The notes beneath the pieces are model-generated. The model made no database searches. It had not been told where the DNA came from and saw only the letters and a program-made list of their open reading frames with translations. Shown one piece after another: positions 14,415 to 20,703 of a stretch of 20,703 nucleotides of DNA. Source of the stretch: Lachnospiraceae bacterium. GTDB taxonomy: Bacteria > Bacillota_A > Clostridia > Lachnospirales > Lachnospiraceae. The translations under genes were made by a program, and so were the position numbers. Within the stretch, counting starts at the first letter, position 1. Each line of letters begins with the position of its first letter. The stretch is from the NCBI GenBank assembly GCA_017522685.1, contig JAFWYN010000010.1:1-20703 (forward strand), in the 5' to 3' direction.

Positions 14415-14525
14415 ACCCAGAAGTTAATAAGCTCGGAGTAGAAGTATCAAGGTAATCAAAGTTTTTTAGATGCTAACATAATCTCTCTTGTAGGTTTAAT
14501 AAAATACTCCTCATTAATGTACAAA

Positions 14526-14560
14526 ACAAAGGTTGTCCTTGAAATACGGACAACCTTTGT
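14526..14560 (-). terminator. Terminator of the leftward three-gene cassette
   Basis: ACAAAGGTTGTCC (14526-14538) and GGACAACCTTTGT (14548-14560) form a perfect 13-bp stem with a 9-base loop. On the minus strand the stem runs out into TTTTGTAC, giving a T-rich tail. It lies 11 bases beyond the stop of the last leftward gene. In the plus direction no T-run follows, but the long stem may still slow transcription arriving from the S1 gene. Confidence 0.75.
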
Positions 14561-14571
14561 GGCAATTCCCA

Positions 14572-15147
14572 TTATTGTTTATTACTGTCTTCTGTCTCGA
14601 ATGTTCCTGTCTCTAATAAAAAGAATACATTAGCAAAAGTTAATACGTTAATGTTTTTTTTCTTTCTAGACAAATACAAATCTAAACATGTATTGTAAAT
14701 ATAATCTTCTCCATTTGTTGTTATTGGTTTGCATATACTATGTCGTTTTACATTATCTTTATTCTTACTTTGTTTTTCTTCATATATTCTAAAACTTTCA
14801 ACAATAGAAAAGGCAGTATACAAACCAATATACTCATTGATTAATGAATACTTTTGCGAAAACTTCTGGTCTTTTATAAACTTATCCCAAATTACGCTGG
14901 GTTTAATTGCTACAGGACGAACTTTTGCAATAGCATACATCATACAAGCAGCAATCTTATGTCTATCTAGATGTGTCTTAGGGTTTTGCATATAATTCAC
15001 TTTTAAGTAGGTTTTTTTCTTTTGATATTCTTTATACACCCTATCTTTTGCAAACAATTTTATATATACTTCTTCTTTTGGGTACAATTCATTACATACC
15101 GGCAAAACAATGTTCTGCCATATTTCATCATACTTTTCCCTTGTCAT
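14572..15147 (-). CDS. Unknown basic soluble protein, last gene of AT-rich leftward cassette
   Basis: 191 residues from the ATG at 15147, with AGGAG (minus strand, 15154-15158) six bases upstream; that site overlaps the stop of the small gene before it. I do not recognise the family. The protein is Lys-rich and mostly helical, without a signal or membrane span. The most distinctive stretch is KTHLDRHKIAACMMYAIAKV (about residues 57-76), with His-x-x-Arg-His, followed by SLINEYIGLYTAFSIVESFR. A catalytic motif is not evident. Codon use is much more AT-rich than in the flanking transfer genes, which suggests separate acquisition. It probably functions with the two membrane proteins encoded upstream; an accessory defence or toxin-immunity role is only a guess. 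Confidence 0.65.
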   Translation of the reverse strand: MTREKYDEIWQNIVLPVCNELYPKEEVYIKLFAKDRVYKEYQKKKTYLKVNYMQNPKTHLDRHKIAACMMYAIAKVRPVAIKPSVIWDKFIKDQKFSQKYSLINEYIGLYTAFSIVESFRIYEEKQSKNKDNVKRHSICKPITTNGEDYIYNTCLDLYLSRKKKNINVLTFANVFFLLETGTFETEDSNKQ

Positions 15148-15156
15148 CAATTTCTC

Positions 15157-15315
15157 CTAGTCAAAATGAAAAAATTGTTGCATTGGAACTTTGTCTATTA
15201 CTATTTCGTCATTAACGAATTTTTTTATTACAAATACGCAAGAATTAATGTAAGTCCAGGTACCACACATCAAAAAAAACAATGCAACTAAAATTGAAAA
15301 AATTAAAATACTCAT
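15157..15315 (-). CDS. 52-residue single-pass membrane peptide
   Basis: The reading frame MSILIFSILVALFFLMCGTW to MQQFFHFD has one strong N-terminal membrane helix (residues 2-18) and a short polar tail with KKFVNDEIVIDKV. The upstream ribosome site is weak (AAGAGAGAG on the minus strand). It lies 22 bases after the polytopic membrane gene. Its stop overlaps the ribosome site of the following gene, which supports a real, co-translated gene. Function unknown; size fits a small accessory subunit or toxin-like peptide. Confidence 0.55.
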   Translation of the reverse strand: MSILIFSILVALFFLMCGTWTYINSCVFVIKKFVNDEIVIDKVPMQQFFHFD

Positions 15316-15337
15316 ATTACTCTCTCTCTCTTAATAA

Positions 15338-15808
15338 TTAACTCTGTACTTGGTTTAATCTCCGTAGTCGAGTCATCAAAAGCCCTGGAACAATTGATGA
15401 CAAACCTATAAATAAAACACTCATCATAGCAAAAGAAATTTGTATTTTCCATGAAAGAAAAGCAGGAAAAACATTTGTAAAACTACATTGAGTAACTACA
15501 ATAACCATTCCTTTCTCTTTATCTAAAATAATATTAAGACCACCAAGTGCACCTATCAATTCAACAATAGTCAATAAAAAATTGCAAATAGCTAAACCAT
15601 AGCTAATATAATATATTCCCGTCTCTAGCTTTCCTACTCTTGCGTTTGCATCAATACACAAAAAAATTAAATCAAATACAATTGCGCCTGTATATATTAA
15701 AACCGAAGCAAAAAAAGTTTGACCATTGATTTTATCACCATCTAACCCCGTAAATAAAATAACCCACGATAATGTTAAAAATACAAGCTTTACTCCATAT
15801 GTAACTTT
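15338..15808 (-). CDS. Polytopic membrane protein of unknown function, first gene of the leftward cassette
   Basis: Starting at GTG 15808, which has GGGGA about seven bases ahead, the protein is about 156 residues; a TTG at 15838 would add ten residues but has no ribosome site. Four to five hydrophobic helices are seen: LVFLTLSWVILFTG, TFFASVLIYTGAIVFDLIFL, GIYYISYGLAICNFLLTIVE, LIGALGGLNIIL, and SFAMMSVLFIGLSSIVPGLL. There is no cytoplasmic domain of note and no family I recognise. It leads the three-gene AT-rich unit and has a plausible promoter just upstream. Confidence 0.6.
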   Translation of the reverse strand, partial: KVTYGVKLVFLTLSWVILFTGLDGDKINGQTFFASVLIYTGAIVFDLIFLCIDANARVGKLETGIYYISYGLAICNFLLTIVELIGALGGLNIILDKEKGMVIVVTQCSFTNVFPAFLSWKIQISFAMMSVLFIGLSSIVPGLLMTRLRRLNQVQS

Positions 15809-15876
15809 CACTATCTTTCCCCATCTTAATGTATCCAAAAATAACCCAAGTACGCCAATTACTTGAAATTATCATG

Positions 15877-15903
15877 TTTATACAATCGTCCCTATTTTTT
15901 CAA
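15877..15903 (-). promoter_or_regulatory. Possible promoter of the leftward cassette
   Basis: On the minus strand TTGAAA (15898-15903) and TATAAA (15877-15882) are separated by only 15 bases, shorter than ideal. Position, about 70 bases before the first cassette gene, is right. Confidence 0.35.
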
Positions 15904-15946
15904 CTCAGCATTCCTCTCATGTATAATCTGTATTGATATTATAAAC

Positions 15947-16055
15947 AAAAAACCTCGGTAAAACCAAGGCAATCGCAAACTACAATCGCCTCCGCAGGAT
16001 TTACAGAACTCCAACCTACTTCTCCGGCACTTTTATAAACACATAATTAATTATA
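15947..16055 (-). ncRNA. Possible small leftward RNA with intrinsic terminator
   Basis: A minus-strand TATAAT (16050-16055), though without a well-spaced -35, is followed about 100 bases later by CCTTGGT-TTT-ACCGAGG (15953-15969, one mismatch) and six T residues, a convincing intrinsic terminator. The stretch between has no open frame with a start but contains short GC-rich words (AATCGC twice, CTCCGGCAC) in an otherwise very AT-rich region. It may be a small RNA or the remnant of a lost gene's 3' end. Confidence 0.35.
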
Positions 16056-16244
16056 CTATCACAAAAACTGTCATTTTACAAGGAAAATATTTGTTGTTTT
16101 AATTAATTTTGATTATACACGATTTAAATTGATTTGGCAAGATAAAAAATATAAAATATGCTTATTGTCAGCACTAAAATGGTTTTATTTACTACTATCA
16201 TATGCTCGAAATTTTCTAAAAGCCATAAAAACCAATTATTTTAA

Positions 16245-16448
16245 TACAATTTTTTCAATATAAACGGTTGCTCCACACATTTCGTTCCAGAAAACCTTCT
16301 CAGTTGTATTGACGTTGAATCCGTAAAACTTAATATACGCTTTAATATAGACATCGCACTTGATGAAGATGCATTAACATTTTCCGATCACGTTCCAAAT
16401 ACTTCCGCAGAAATAATGAATACTATGGAAGAATACTTCTTTCATTAA
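16245..16448 (+). pseudogene. Gene fragment lacking a start
   Basis: From 16245 to the TAA at 16446-16448 one frame stays open and reads like protein: FVPENLLSCIDVESVKLNIR, then FNIDIALDEDALTFSDHVPN and TSAEIMNTMEEYFFH. There is no ATG, GTG or TTG with a ribosome site at its beginning; a stop lies just upstream. The content looks like the C-terminal end of a lost gene. I do not recognise the family. It separates the AT-rich island from the second operon promoter. Confidence 0.4.
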
Positions 16449-16497
16449 ATGACATATAGAACATTACTCTATACTTACATAATCCTTCTAACCACTT

Positions 16498-16570
16498 CCC
16501 ATTTTGGCACAAATCTTTCCCAACATGGCACAGTATTGCGATTTACACTGTCATTCTGTCATGCTAAAAT
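16498..16570 (+). promoter_or_regulatory. Promoter and upstream box of the pilus operon (copy 2 of the shared module)
   Basis: TAAAAT (16565-16570) lies 17 bases from TTTACA (16542-16547). The upstream box GGCACAGTATTGCGATT (16527-16543) differs by one base from the box at 2792-2808 and lies at the same distance from the -10 box. The motif CCCANNNTGGCACA appears twice here, at 16498-16511 and 16519-16532, a 21-bp period that would put two protein-binding half-sites on the same face of the DNA. Confidence 0.75.
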
Positions 16571-16597
16571 AGGTATTGTGATAATTCATATTTACAG

Positions 16598-16643
16598 AAA
16601 ACGCAGGTATTGAAGTTTCCCCCTCCTTCCGCCTGCGTTTTTT
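16598..16643 (+). terminator. Leader terminator of the pilus operon
   Basis: AAAACGCAGG (16598-16607) pairs with CCTGCGTTTT (16632-16641) over ten bases with a 24-base loop, ending in a run of six T (16638-16643). It begins about 20 bases after the predicted transcription start and lies before the first gene's ribosome site, repeating the arrangement seen in the first operon. Confidence 0.7.
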
Positions 16644-16654
16644 CTGTTTGGGAG

Positions 16655-17086
16655 GTGAAATCAATAAAAAAACTTAAACACAGGCTTTTATCGGAAAGGG
16701 GTGAAGCCTCTTACATCAGTACCTTTATCTATATTTTAGTGGTGGTAATTATGATTGCTTTCATATTGAATGTATTTCACATCATATCCGTAAAGCAGGA
16801 AATGGATCATCTGGCGGATCAGATGGTAAAGCAAATCCAGTTAAACGGCGGAGTAAACCATGACACGGATGCATTGTTTGCATATCTATCCGATAATATT
16901 TCCGGGACGGAACCCATCACTTATGACCTTACCTGTAGTGGGAATCCCAGCCGGATTCAGATAGGTACTCCTTTTTATATCTCCGTGTCTGCCACCTGTT
17001 ACCTTGGAGGATTTGGGAATTTTAATCTGTTTCCCATTCACATCCGGTCCCAGGGTGCGGGAGTCAGTGAGCATTACTGGAAATAG
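16655..17086 (+). CDS. TadE/DUF4320-like pseudopilin
   Basis: About 143 residues if read from the GTG at 16655. The N-terminus is basic (KKLKHRLLSERGEASYISTF) and is followed by one membrane span, IYILVVVIMIAFILNVFHII. The R-G-E before the hydrophobic helix matches TadE-type pseudopilins, in which a Gly-Glu pair marks the prepilin peptidase site. The rest is a small beta-rich domain ending EHYWK. Start selection is odd: the GTG overlaps the GGGAGG ribosome site, while the perfectly spaced codon at 16664 is ATA. The longer reading from a TTG at 16610 would begin inside the leader terminator and is unlikely. I recall the family as DUF4320. It lies eight bases before the next pseudopilin. Confidence 0.65.
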   Translation: MKSIKKLKHRLLSERGEASYISTFIYILVVVIMIAFILNVFHIISVKQEMDHLADQMVKQIQLNGGVNHDTDALFAYLSDNISGTEPITYDLTCSGNPSRIQIGTPFYISVSATCYLGGFGNFNLFPIHIRSQGAGVSEHYWK

Positions 17087-17094
17087 GGGGTGCC

Positions 17095-17574
17095 ATGAAG
17101 AAACGTATACACAATGAAACCGGTGCATTGAACATCCTGTCCACATTTATTATGCTGGCAGTCACCATGCTGATGTCTTTTGTGTTACTTGCTGCTTCTG
17201 TGCAGATAAACTGTATCAACATCCGCAATGCTGCCAAAATGGAATTAAACAATATCAGTGCCCGTATTTATCCAGACACCTATCCGTCCCAGCGGGAAGT
17301 GGATCTTAGTTATTACATGGATACGCTGAACTTCAGTCAGCTCTACCAGAACACCCTGCGGGCAGATTTTATAAACGGACTTTCCACCAGAATTCCGGTG
17401 GAAAATGAGCATTATACAATTTCAAATATCCACCTGCAGTTTTCCAGAGCGTCGGATACCATTCGTTATGAAATGAACTGCGATGTTACCTTCCATCTTC
17501 AGATGTTTGGAAACCGTTATCCTATCACCATACAGCAAATTGTTCTGACCGGCTCACATAAAATTAAAATTTAA
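17095..17574 (+). CDS. Second TadE-like pseudopilin
   Basis: 159 residues, with AGGGGG eight bases upstream. The start MKKRIHNETGALNILSTFIM is followed by a membrane helix LAVTMLMSFVLLAASVQI (about residues 18-40). T-G-A in place of the usual G-E makes the peptidase site less standard. The extracellular part (45-159) has a helical segment, then predicted strands ending ITIQQIVLTGSHKIKI. It pairs in length and layout with the preceding gene, as TadE/TadF do in Tad pilus systems. These proteins are minor pilins placed in the membrane with the body outside. Which is the major subunit cannot be told from sequence. Confidence 0.6.
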   Translation: MKKRIHNETGALNILSTFIMLAVTMLMSFVLLAASVQINCINIRNAAKMELNNISARIYPDTYPSQREVDLSYYMDTLNFSQLYQNTLRADFINGLSTRIPVENEHYTISNIHLQFSRASDTIRYEMNCDVTFHLQMFGNRYPITIQQIVLTGSHKIKI

Positions 17575-17636
17575 AGTTGTAAATCAGGACCCCAATTCGT
17601 ATAGGGTATATAGATACAGGAAGGGAGACGTACCTT

Positions 17637-18230
17637 ATGAAGAAAATAAGCAATCATACAAAAATAAAATGTATCCTGTTAGGATTGTCTATCTTTGCAA
17701 TCCTAATTTCTTTAACGGACTGGAGATTTACTCAGGATCCGGCTCAGAACTTTACACCAATGCCGGAAGAAACCGGCTCCATGACCGATACCTGGGAAGA
17801 GGAGCCTTACTATCCGGAAATCCTGATAGCAGGTGATAGTCCGGATGCCGCGTCCGGTCATGTGGATTCTACGCCGGGACCGGAAACAATCGAGGCTTCT
17901 GACCAGAACCTTTTTGACTCTGAGCAAACGGTATCTTTATCTGTTTCCACCACTAAGGACACCACAGACACTACACCTCCGGAGGAAAAACCGGTTACCA
18001 CCGATTCTTTAACCAATCCGGATAAGAAGCCGGAATACGACGAGTCTGTGCCACTCCATACCGAGACCAAGGATTTCAAGGAACCGAAACGCAGCGAAAC
18101 CGTTTCTGTTACCTCTTCCGGTCAGGTTTATGATCCGGTCTTTGGCTGGATTCAGACCGGAGATACCAATCAGAACGTAGTGGACAGCAGCGGCGACATT
18201 AACAAACAAATCGGAACAATGGGTAATTAA
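17637..18230 (+). CDS. Single-pass extracytoplasmic protein of the pilus operon (DUF6550-like)
   Basis: 197 residues. A short basic start and one membrane span (KCILLGLSIFAILISLTDW, about 11-30) precede a long low-complexity stretch rich in Thr, Ser, Asp, Glu and Pro (about 35-155), probably extended and cell-wall spanning. The C-terminus is conserved in look: SGQVYDPVFGWIQTGDTNQN, then VVDSSGDINKQIGTMGN. I recall this tail from a family named DUF6550, function unknown. GGAAGGGAG serves as the ribosome site. The tail may hold a partner or the wall near the pilus base. No enzyme motif. Confidence 0.55.
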   Translation: MKKISNHTKIKCILLGLSIFAILISLTDWRFTQDPAQNFTPMPEETGSMTDTWEEEPYYPEILIAGDSPDAASGHVDSTPGPETIEASDQNLFDSEQTVSLSVSTTKDTTDTTPPEEKPVTTDSLTNPDKKPEYDESVPLHTETKDFKEPKRSETVSVTSSGQVYDPVFGWIQTGDTNQNVVDSSGDINKQIGTMGN

Positions 18231-18242
18231 TAAGAACTTTTT

Positions 18243-18269
18243 GGGCATGGTCAAGCACCATGTCCTTTT
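18243..18269 (+). terminator. Weak intra-operon hairpin terminator
   Basis: GGGCATGGT (18243-18251) and ACCATGTCC (18257-18265) pair over nine positions with one G-T pair, followed by TTTT. It lies between two pilus-operon genes, just ahead of the next ribosome site, and may reduce read-through. Confidence 0.5.
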
Positions 18270-18295
18270 CATTGCCCGGAAAGGAGGCATATTTC

Positions 18296-20068
18296 TTGCT
18301 TTATAAAAAAAGAACAATTTTTCCACTTATATTTGCCGTAATTCTTTATTTGTCCACATCCCTGACATGTTTTGCTGCAGGAGATGGAAATATTGACAGC
18401 GGAGGCGGCTTAATGGGAGAAGGCACCGCTACAGACGTATGGCATCATGAGGATGGCGTTCGTGTCACCGTGGTTACTGCAGACGGTACCATAGTGGCCA
18501 CGCCCTTTGACCTGACCAACTATGATATCGGAGATAATATCATTCATTTTGGTAAAGTATGTAAGCTTCAGTATACTGCGGGTACCGAGCTTTCCCCCGG
18601 AAGCACATACAGCTGTTCCAAACCCGGAACGGCACTGCCGCATATAATCAGCCGGACAACTACACGAGTAAGTCTGGATGAAATCAAACGGTATTTCTGT
18701 TCGGAATATGCCGCCCAGCTGGTGGCTGCCCAAACCGGTATTTCTTTTGAAGAATTGATTTCCGGTAATTACAAGCTGGTGATTGAACCCATTGCCTATT
18801 TCACCCATGGCGGACGAAATTATGCCATGACCGCTACCGAAGCAGCACTGTATAACCAACTGTCCCATGGCGCCTTACGAAGAACCATGGTCAGTCTGTC
18901 CCACCAGAATCTGCCCCTTGCCCTGTTTTTGGAATATCCGGACCTGGGATATCCTGCATGGACGGGAACCCGTAACAGCAGTGTTTCCGATACGGAGATT
19001 CTGGATGCTTTGGGTATCGGTATTGTCCGGTATCCGGACCCATCCGATACGCCGGACCAGGCACCGGATTATACATACCGGGTAGATACGGATGTAATCA
19101 CCAGTATCACCCTGACCAGTACCACAGAAGTCAATCCGGAGGATCCTGCAAGTGTTACTTTTCATATTCTGGGACAGGACTATACCGTAAATAACATTGT
19201 CATGCCGGCGGGGAGCTCCCAGTTAGTATGGGTAAAATGGCATACACCAGCATTCCCTGGTACCGTTTCCATAGATGTGACGGTAACAGGAGTCTCCGCT
19301 GCCAAAACAGATTTTCTTGCCCAGATTATTTCCCTGGACGAGAACCCGCCACCGGATCCGCAGGCAACGGATACCTATCCGGGATTCCGCACTCCAACCC
19401 TGCCTTCCGATTATGAAAACACGTATGTAAGCTGGAGCGTATGGAATGCCCACTGGGTACCGGACTGGCAATGGGACGAGCAGTGGAAATGGCTCCTTGG
19501 TCCCTTCTGGACAGAAGGGGAGTGCACGGAAGAATGTCCGGTGAACTGCACAGAGGACCACAGCGGTTGGAAAACCGATTGGCACTGGGAAGACCAGGGG
19601 GAATGGGTGGACCATGGAGAATATGAGTTTACCTCAACCGGTTATTATGCTTCCATAGAAGGCAGTATGCAAATTTATCCGGATGTTACCATCCCGGATT
19701 ATCCGGAATATTATATGCGCAGCGGCTATGGCATCACCGAATCTGCCGTCGCTTACGTTTCCAGCAATGCTCCCGATCAGATAACCAAAGCACAAAACGC
19801 CGTATCCTATTTTCCGGAATTTCACTACGCCACGTACTGGCGTCTTCTTGCTTTAGATGGGCAGCATTTCACGTTCCGTTCCAACCCCTACTCCATTCAG
19901 GGAAGGAACGTACATTTTACACCGGTCTGGTTTCCGGATGAAAGCTACACCGTGTACACCCGTGTGCTGGATGCCTGGACACCGGCCGGCATGCTGTCCA
20001 TAAATGTACACGATTCCATACAGATCCAGGGCAGTCTGTATGACGATTGGTACAGTAAACGTGAATAG
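18296..20068 (+). CDS. Large secreted surface protein with CARDB-like domain and Trp-rich block
   Basis: 590 residues when started at TTG 18296, eight bases after AAGGAGG; the ATG at 18260 lies inside a hairpin and is unlikely. Residues 1-28 (MLYKKRTIFPLIFAVILYLS, then TSLTCFAA) are a clear signal peptide. Residues about 30-250 form a beta-rich domain of unknown kind (YFCSEYAAQLVAAQTGISFE; GGRNYAMTATEAAL). About 263-335 resemble a CARDB-type immunoglobulin fold (ITSITLTSTTEVNPED to VSIDVTVTG). About 380-440 hold 12 tryptophans and three cysteines (ECTEECPVNC), alternating with acidic residues. The C-terminal 140 residues are again beta-rich. No LPXTG or membrane anchor is seen. In this operon it is a candidate tip adhesin or pilus-associated factor. 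Function unknown. Confidence 0.65.
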   Translation: MLYKKRTIFPLIFAVILYLSTSLTCFAAGDGNIDSGGGLMGEGTATDVWHHEDGVRVTVVTADGTIVATPFDLTNYDIGDNIIHFGKVCKLQYTAGTELSPGSTYSCSKPGTALPHIISRTTTRVSLDEIKRYFCSEYAAQLVAAQTGISFEELISGNYKLVIEPIAYFTHGGRNYAMTATEAALYNQLSHGALRRTMVSLSHQNLPLALFLEYPDLGYPAWTGTRNSSVSDTEILDALGIGIVRYPDPSDTPDQAPDYTYRVDTDVITSITLTSTTEVNPEDPASVTFHILGQDYTVNNIVMPAGSSQLVWVKWHTPAFPGTVSIDVTVTGVSAAKTDFLAQIISLDENPPPDPQATDTYPGFRTPTLPSDYENTYVSWSVWNAHWVPDWQWDEQWKWLLGPFWTEGECTEECPVNCTEDHSGWKTDWHWEDQGEWVDHGEYEFTSTGYYASIEGSMQIYPDVTIPDYPEYYMRSGYGITESAVAYVSSNAPDQITKAQNAVSYFPEFHYATYWRLLALDGQHFTFRSNPYSIQGRNVHFTPVWFPDESYTVYTRVLDAWTPAGMLSINVHDSIQIQGSLYDDWYSKRE

Positions 20069-20510
20069 CTTACCAACCTGGTATCTCATAGGTACCATCC
20101 TGTATCTGATAGGAATTGCCCTGTATGACATCCGCCATCATAAGATTAAGAACCTTGCCCTGTTCTTATTTTTAATCTGGTGCCTGTTCTCCCTGCCTCT
20201 TGGGTTACAGGGCGAATGGAACCAGATACTTTCCCGCATCCAGGATAGCCTGATTGGATTTTTCCTGGGTGTCTTTCTTTTTCTGATTGTTTCCTACCTT
20301 CCGGGTTGCCATATGGGTGGTGGGGACATCAAGCTTGCTGCACTGTTAGGCATTCTGGCAGGACCTAAAGGAATCCTTACCATTTCCTTTGTCGGTACGG
20401 CCTATGCTTTACTTTACCTGCAGCTATGGTGCAAAAAGCCGCAACAGGCAATTCCCTTTGCACCCTTTTTCCTATTAGGAACCTTAACACAATTGATTAT
20501 TTGGAGGTAA
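20040..20510 (+). CDS. A24-family prepilin peptidase (TadV/CpaA type)
   Basis: 156 residues if started at ATG 20040, overlapping the surface protein gene; a GTG at 20061 would give a shorter form with 8 bases of overlap, and neither has a strong ribosome site. The catalytic aspartates are seen in ALYDIRHHKIKN (D30) and in the GxGD motif, here MGGGDIKLAALLG (D96). Four or so hydrophobic helices surround them. The short form, without the N-terminal methylase domain, is typical of Tad/Flp pili. It cleaves the leader of pilins on the cytoplasmic side; the pseudopilins upstream in this operon are the natural substrates. Family call is firm. Confidence 0.88.
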   Translation: MTIGTVNVNSLPTWYLIGTILYLIGIALYDIRHHKIKNLALFLFLIWCLFSLPLGLQGEWNQILSRIQDSLIGFFLGVFLFLIVSYLPGCHMGGGDIKLAALLGILAGPKGILTISFVGTAYALLYLQLWCKKPQQAIPFAPFFLLGTLTQLIIWR

Positions 20511-20512
20511 CC

Positions 20513-20703
20513 ATGAAAATTAACACTCGATTACTATATGGAATCCTAAGCATCATCCTGGCCATGATCATCGCATTCATTGCCATCCCTGTGGTAACAA
20601 AGAAAACCGCATCCACTACGGAAATTATCCGGATTGCCAAAACCGTCTACGCAGGAGAATGTATTGCAGCTGACCATCTGGAAACCGTTACCGTAGGAAA
20701 TTA
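20513..20703 (+). CDS. CpaB/RcpC-like SAF-domain pilus assembly protein, truncated by window edge
   Basis: 63 codons are seen from the ATG at 20513, which has GGAGG 6 bases upstream and lies two bases after the peptidase stop. MKINTRLLYGILSIILAMII is a basic start plus membrane helix. Then TEIIRIAKTVYAGECIAADH, LETVTVGN reads as the start of an SAF domain (a strand, 'G-x-x-I-x-x-x-x-L', then a second strand), as in CpaB/RcpC. Those proteins sit in the envelope and support the Flp pilus secretion complex. The missing rest, and probably ATPase and TadB/TadC genes, should lie to the right. Confidence 0.75.
   Translation, partial: MKINTRLLYGILSIILAMIIAFIAIPVVTKKTASTTEIIRIAKTVYAGECIAADHLETVTVGN

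Noticed and set aside
15157..15315. Known Fst/BsrG-type type I toxin
   Set aside because: The peptide has a membrane helix, but its tail and operon setting do not match those families, and no antisense RNA over it could be identified.
16610..16654. TTG start extending the first pseudopilin by 15 residues
   Set aside because: It lies inside the leader terminator hairpin and has no ribosome site; the added residues are Pro-rich and unlike a pseudopilin leader.

Overview
The window looks like a stretch of an integrative conjugative element (or a related conjugative mobile element) from a low-to-mid GC anaerobic Firmicute, most likely Clostridia/Lachnospiraceae. I infer this from the strong AGGAGG-type ribosome binding sites, the occasional GTG/TTG starts, a VirB4 with a PrgI-like N-terminal membrane segment, the S1-domain protein behind the coupling protein, and several small element-specific families that I recall only from such elements. 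No relaxase or integrase is visible, so both ends of the element lie outside the window or the relaxase is unrecognised.

Left edge (1-1028): a truncated GNAT acetyltransferase runs leftwards from a good promoter. It is followed by a 12-bp inverted repeat and then a leftward transcription unit (promoter 940-968, terminator 732-764) that carries an abnormal tRNA-like RNA at 767-866.

Regulation and first transfer operon (1029-14414, all rightward): a two-winged-helix protein overlaps the gene for an ArpU/RinA-like, sigma-region-4-like protein. Next come a promoter and two intrinsic terminators placed before the first gene. The type IV secretion genes follow: VirB2/TrbC-like pilin, VirB6/TrbL-like channel protein, a Gly/Ser-rich membrane protein, a membrane protein resembling the N-terminal part of VirB1-type hydrolases, and VirB4. 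The 3' end of virB4 is tandemly duplicated in the 390-bp gap behind it. After the gap lie a small winged-helix protein, a protein whose C-terminal half matches the RusA Holliday-junction resolvase pattern, a large winged-helix protein, the VirD4/TraG coupling protein and an S1-repeat protein.

AT-rich island (about 14415-16500): a leftward three-gene cassette (polytopic membrane protein, 52-residue membrane peptide, basic soluble protein) of unknown function. It is followed by a possible small RNA and a decayed gene fragment.

Second operon (16524 to the right edge, rightward): it starts from a promoter that is nearly a copy of the first operon's promoter and again has an intrinsic terminator before the first gene. 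It encodes two pseudopilin-like proteins, a single-pass extracytoplasmic protein, a 590-residue secreted protein with a Trp-rich block, an A24 prepilin peptidase and a CpaB/SAF-type protein. This is a Tad/Flp-like pilus set. The shared promoter sequence and shared leader terminators suggest that the secretion channel and the pilus are switched on together, perhaps by the ArpU-like protein and by antitermination. That control circuit, the RusA-like protein and the AT-rich cassette are the best candidates for new biology here.
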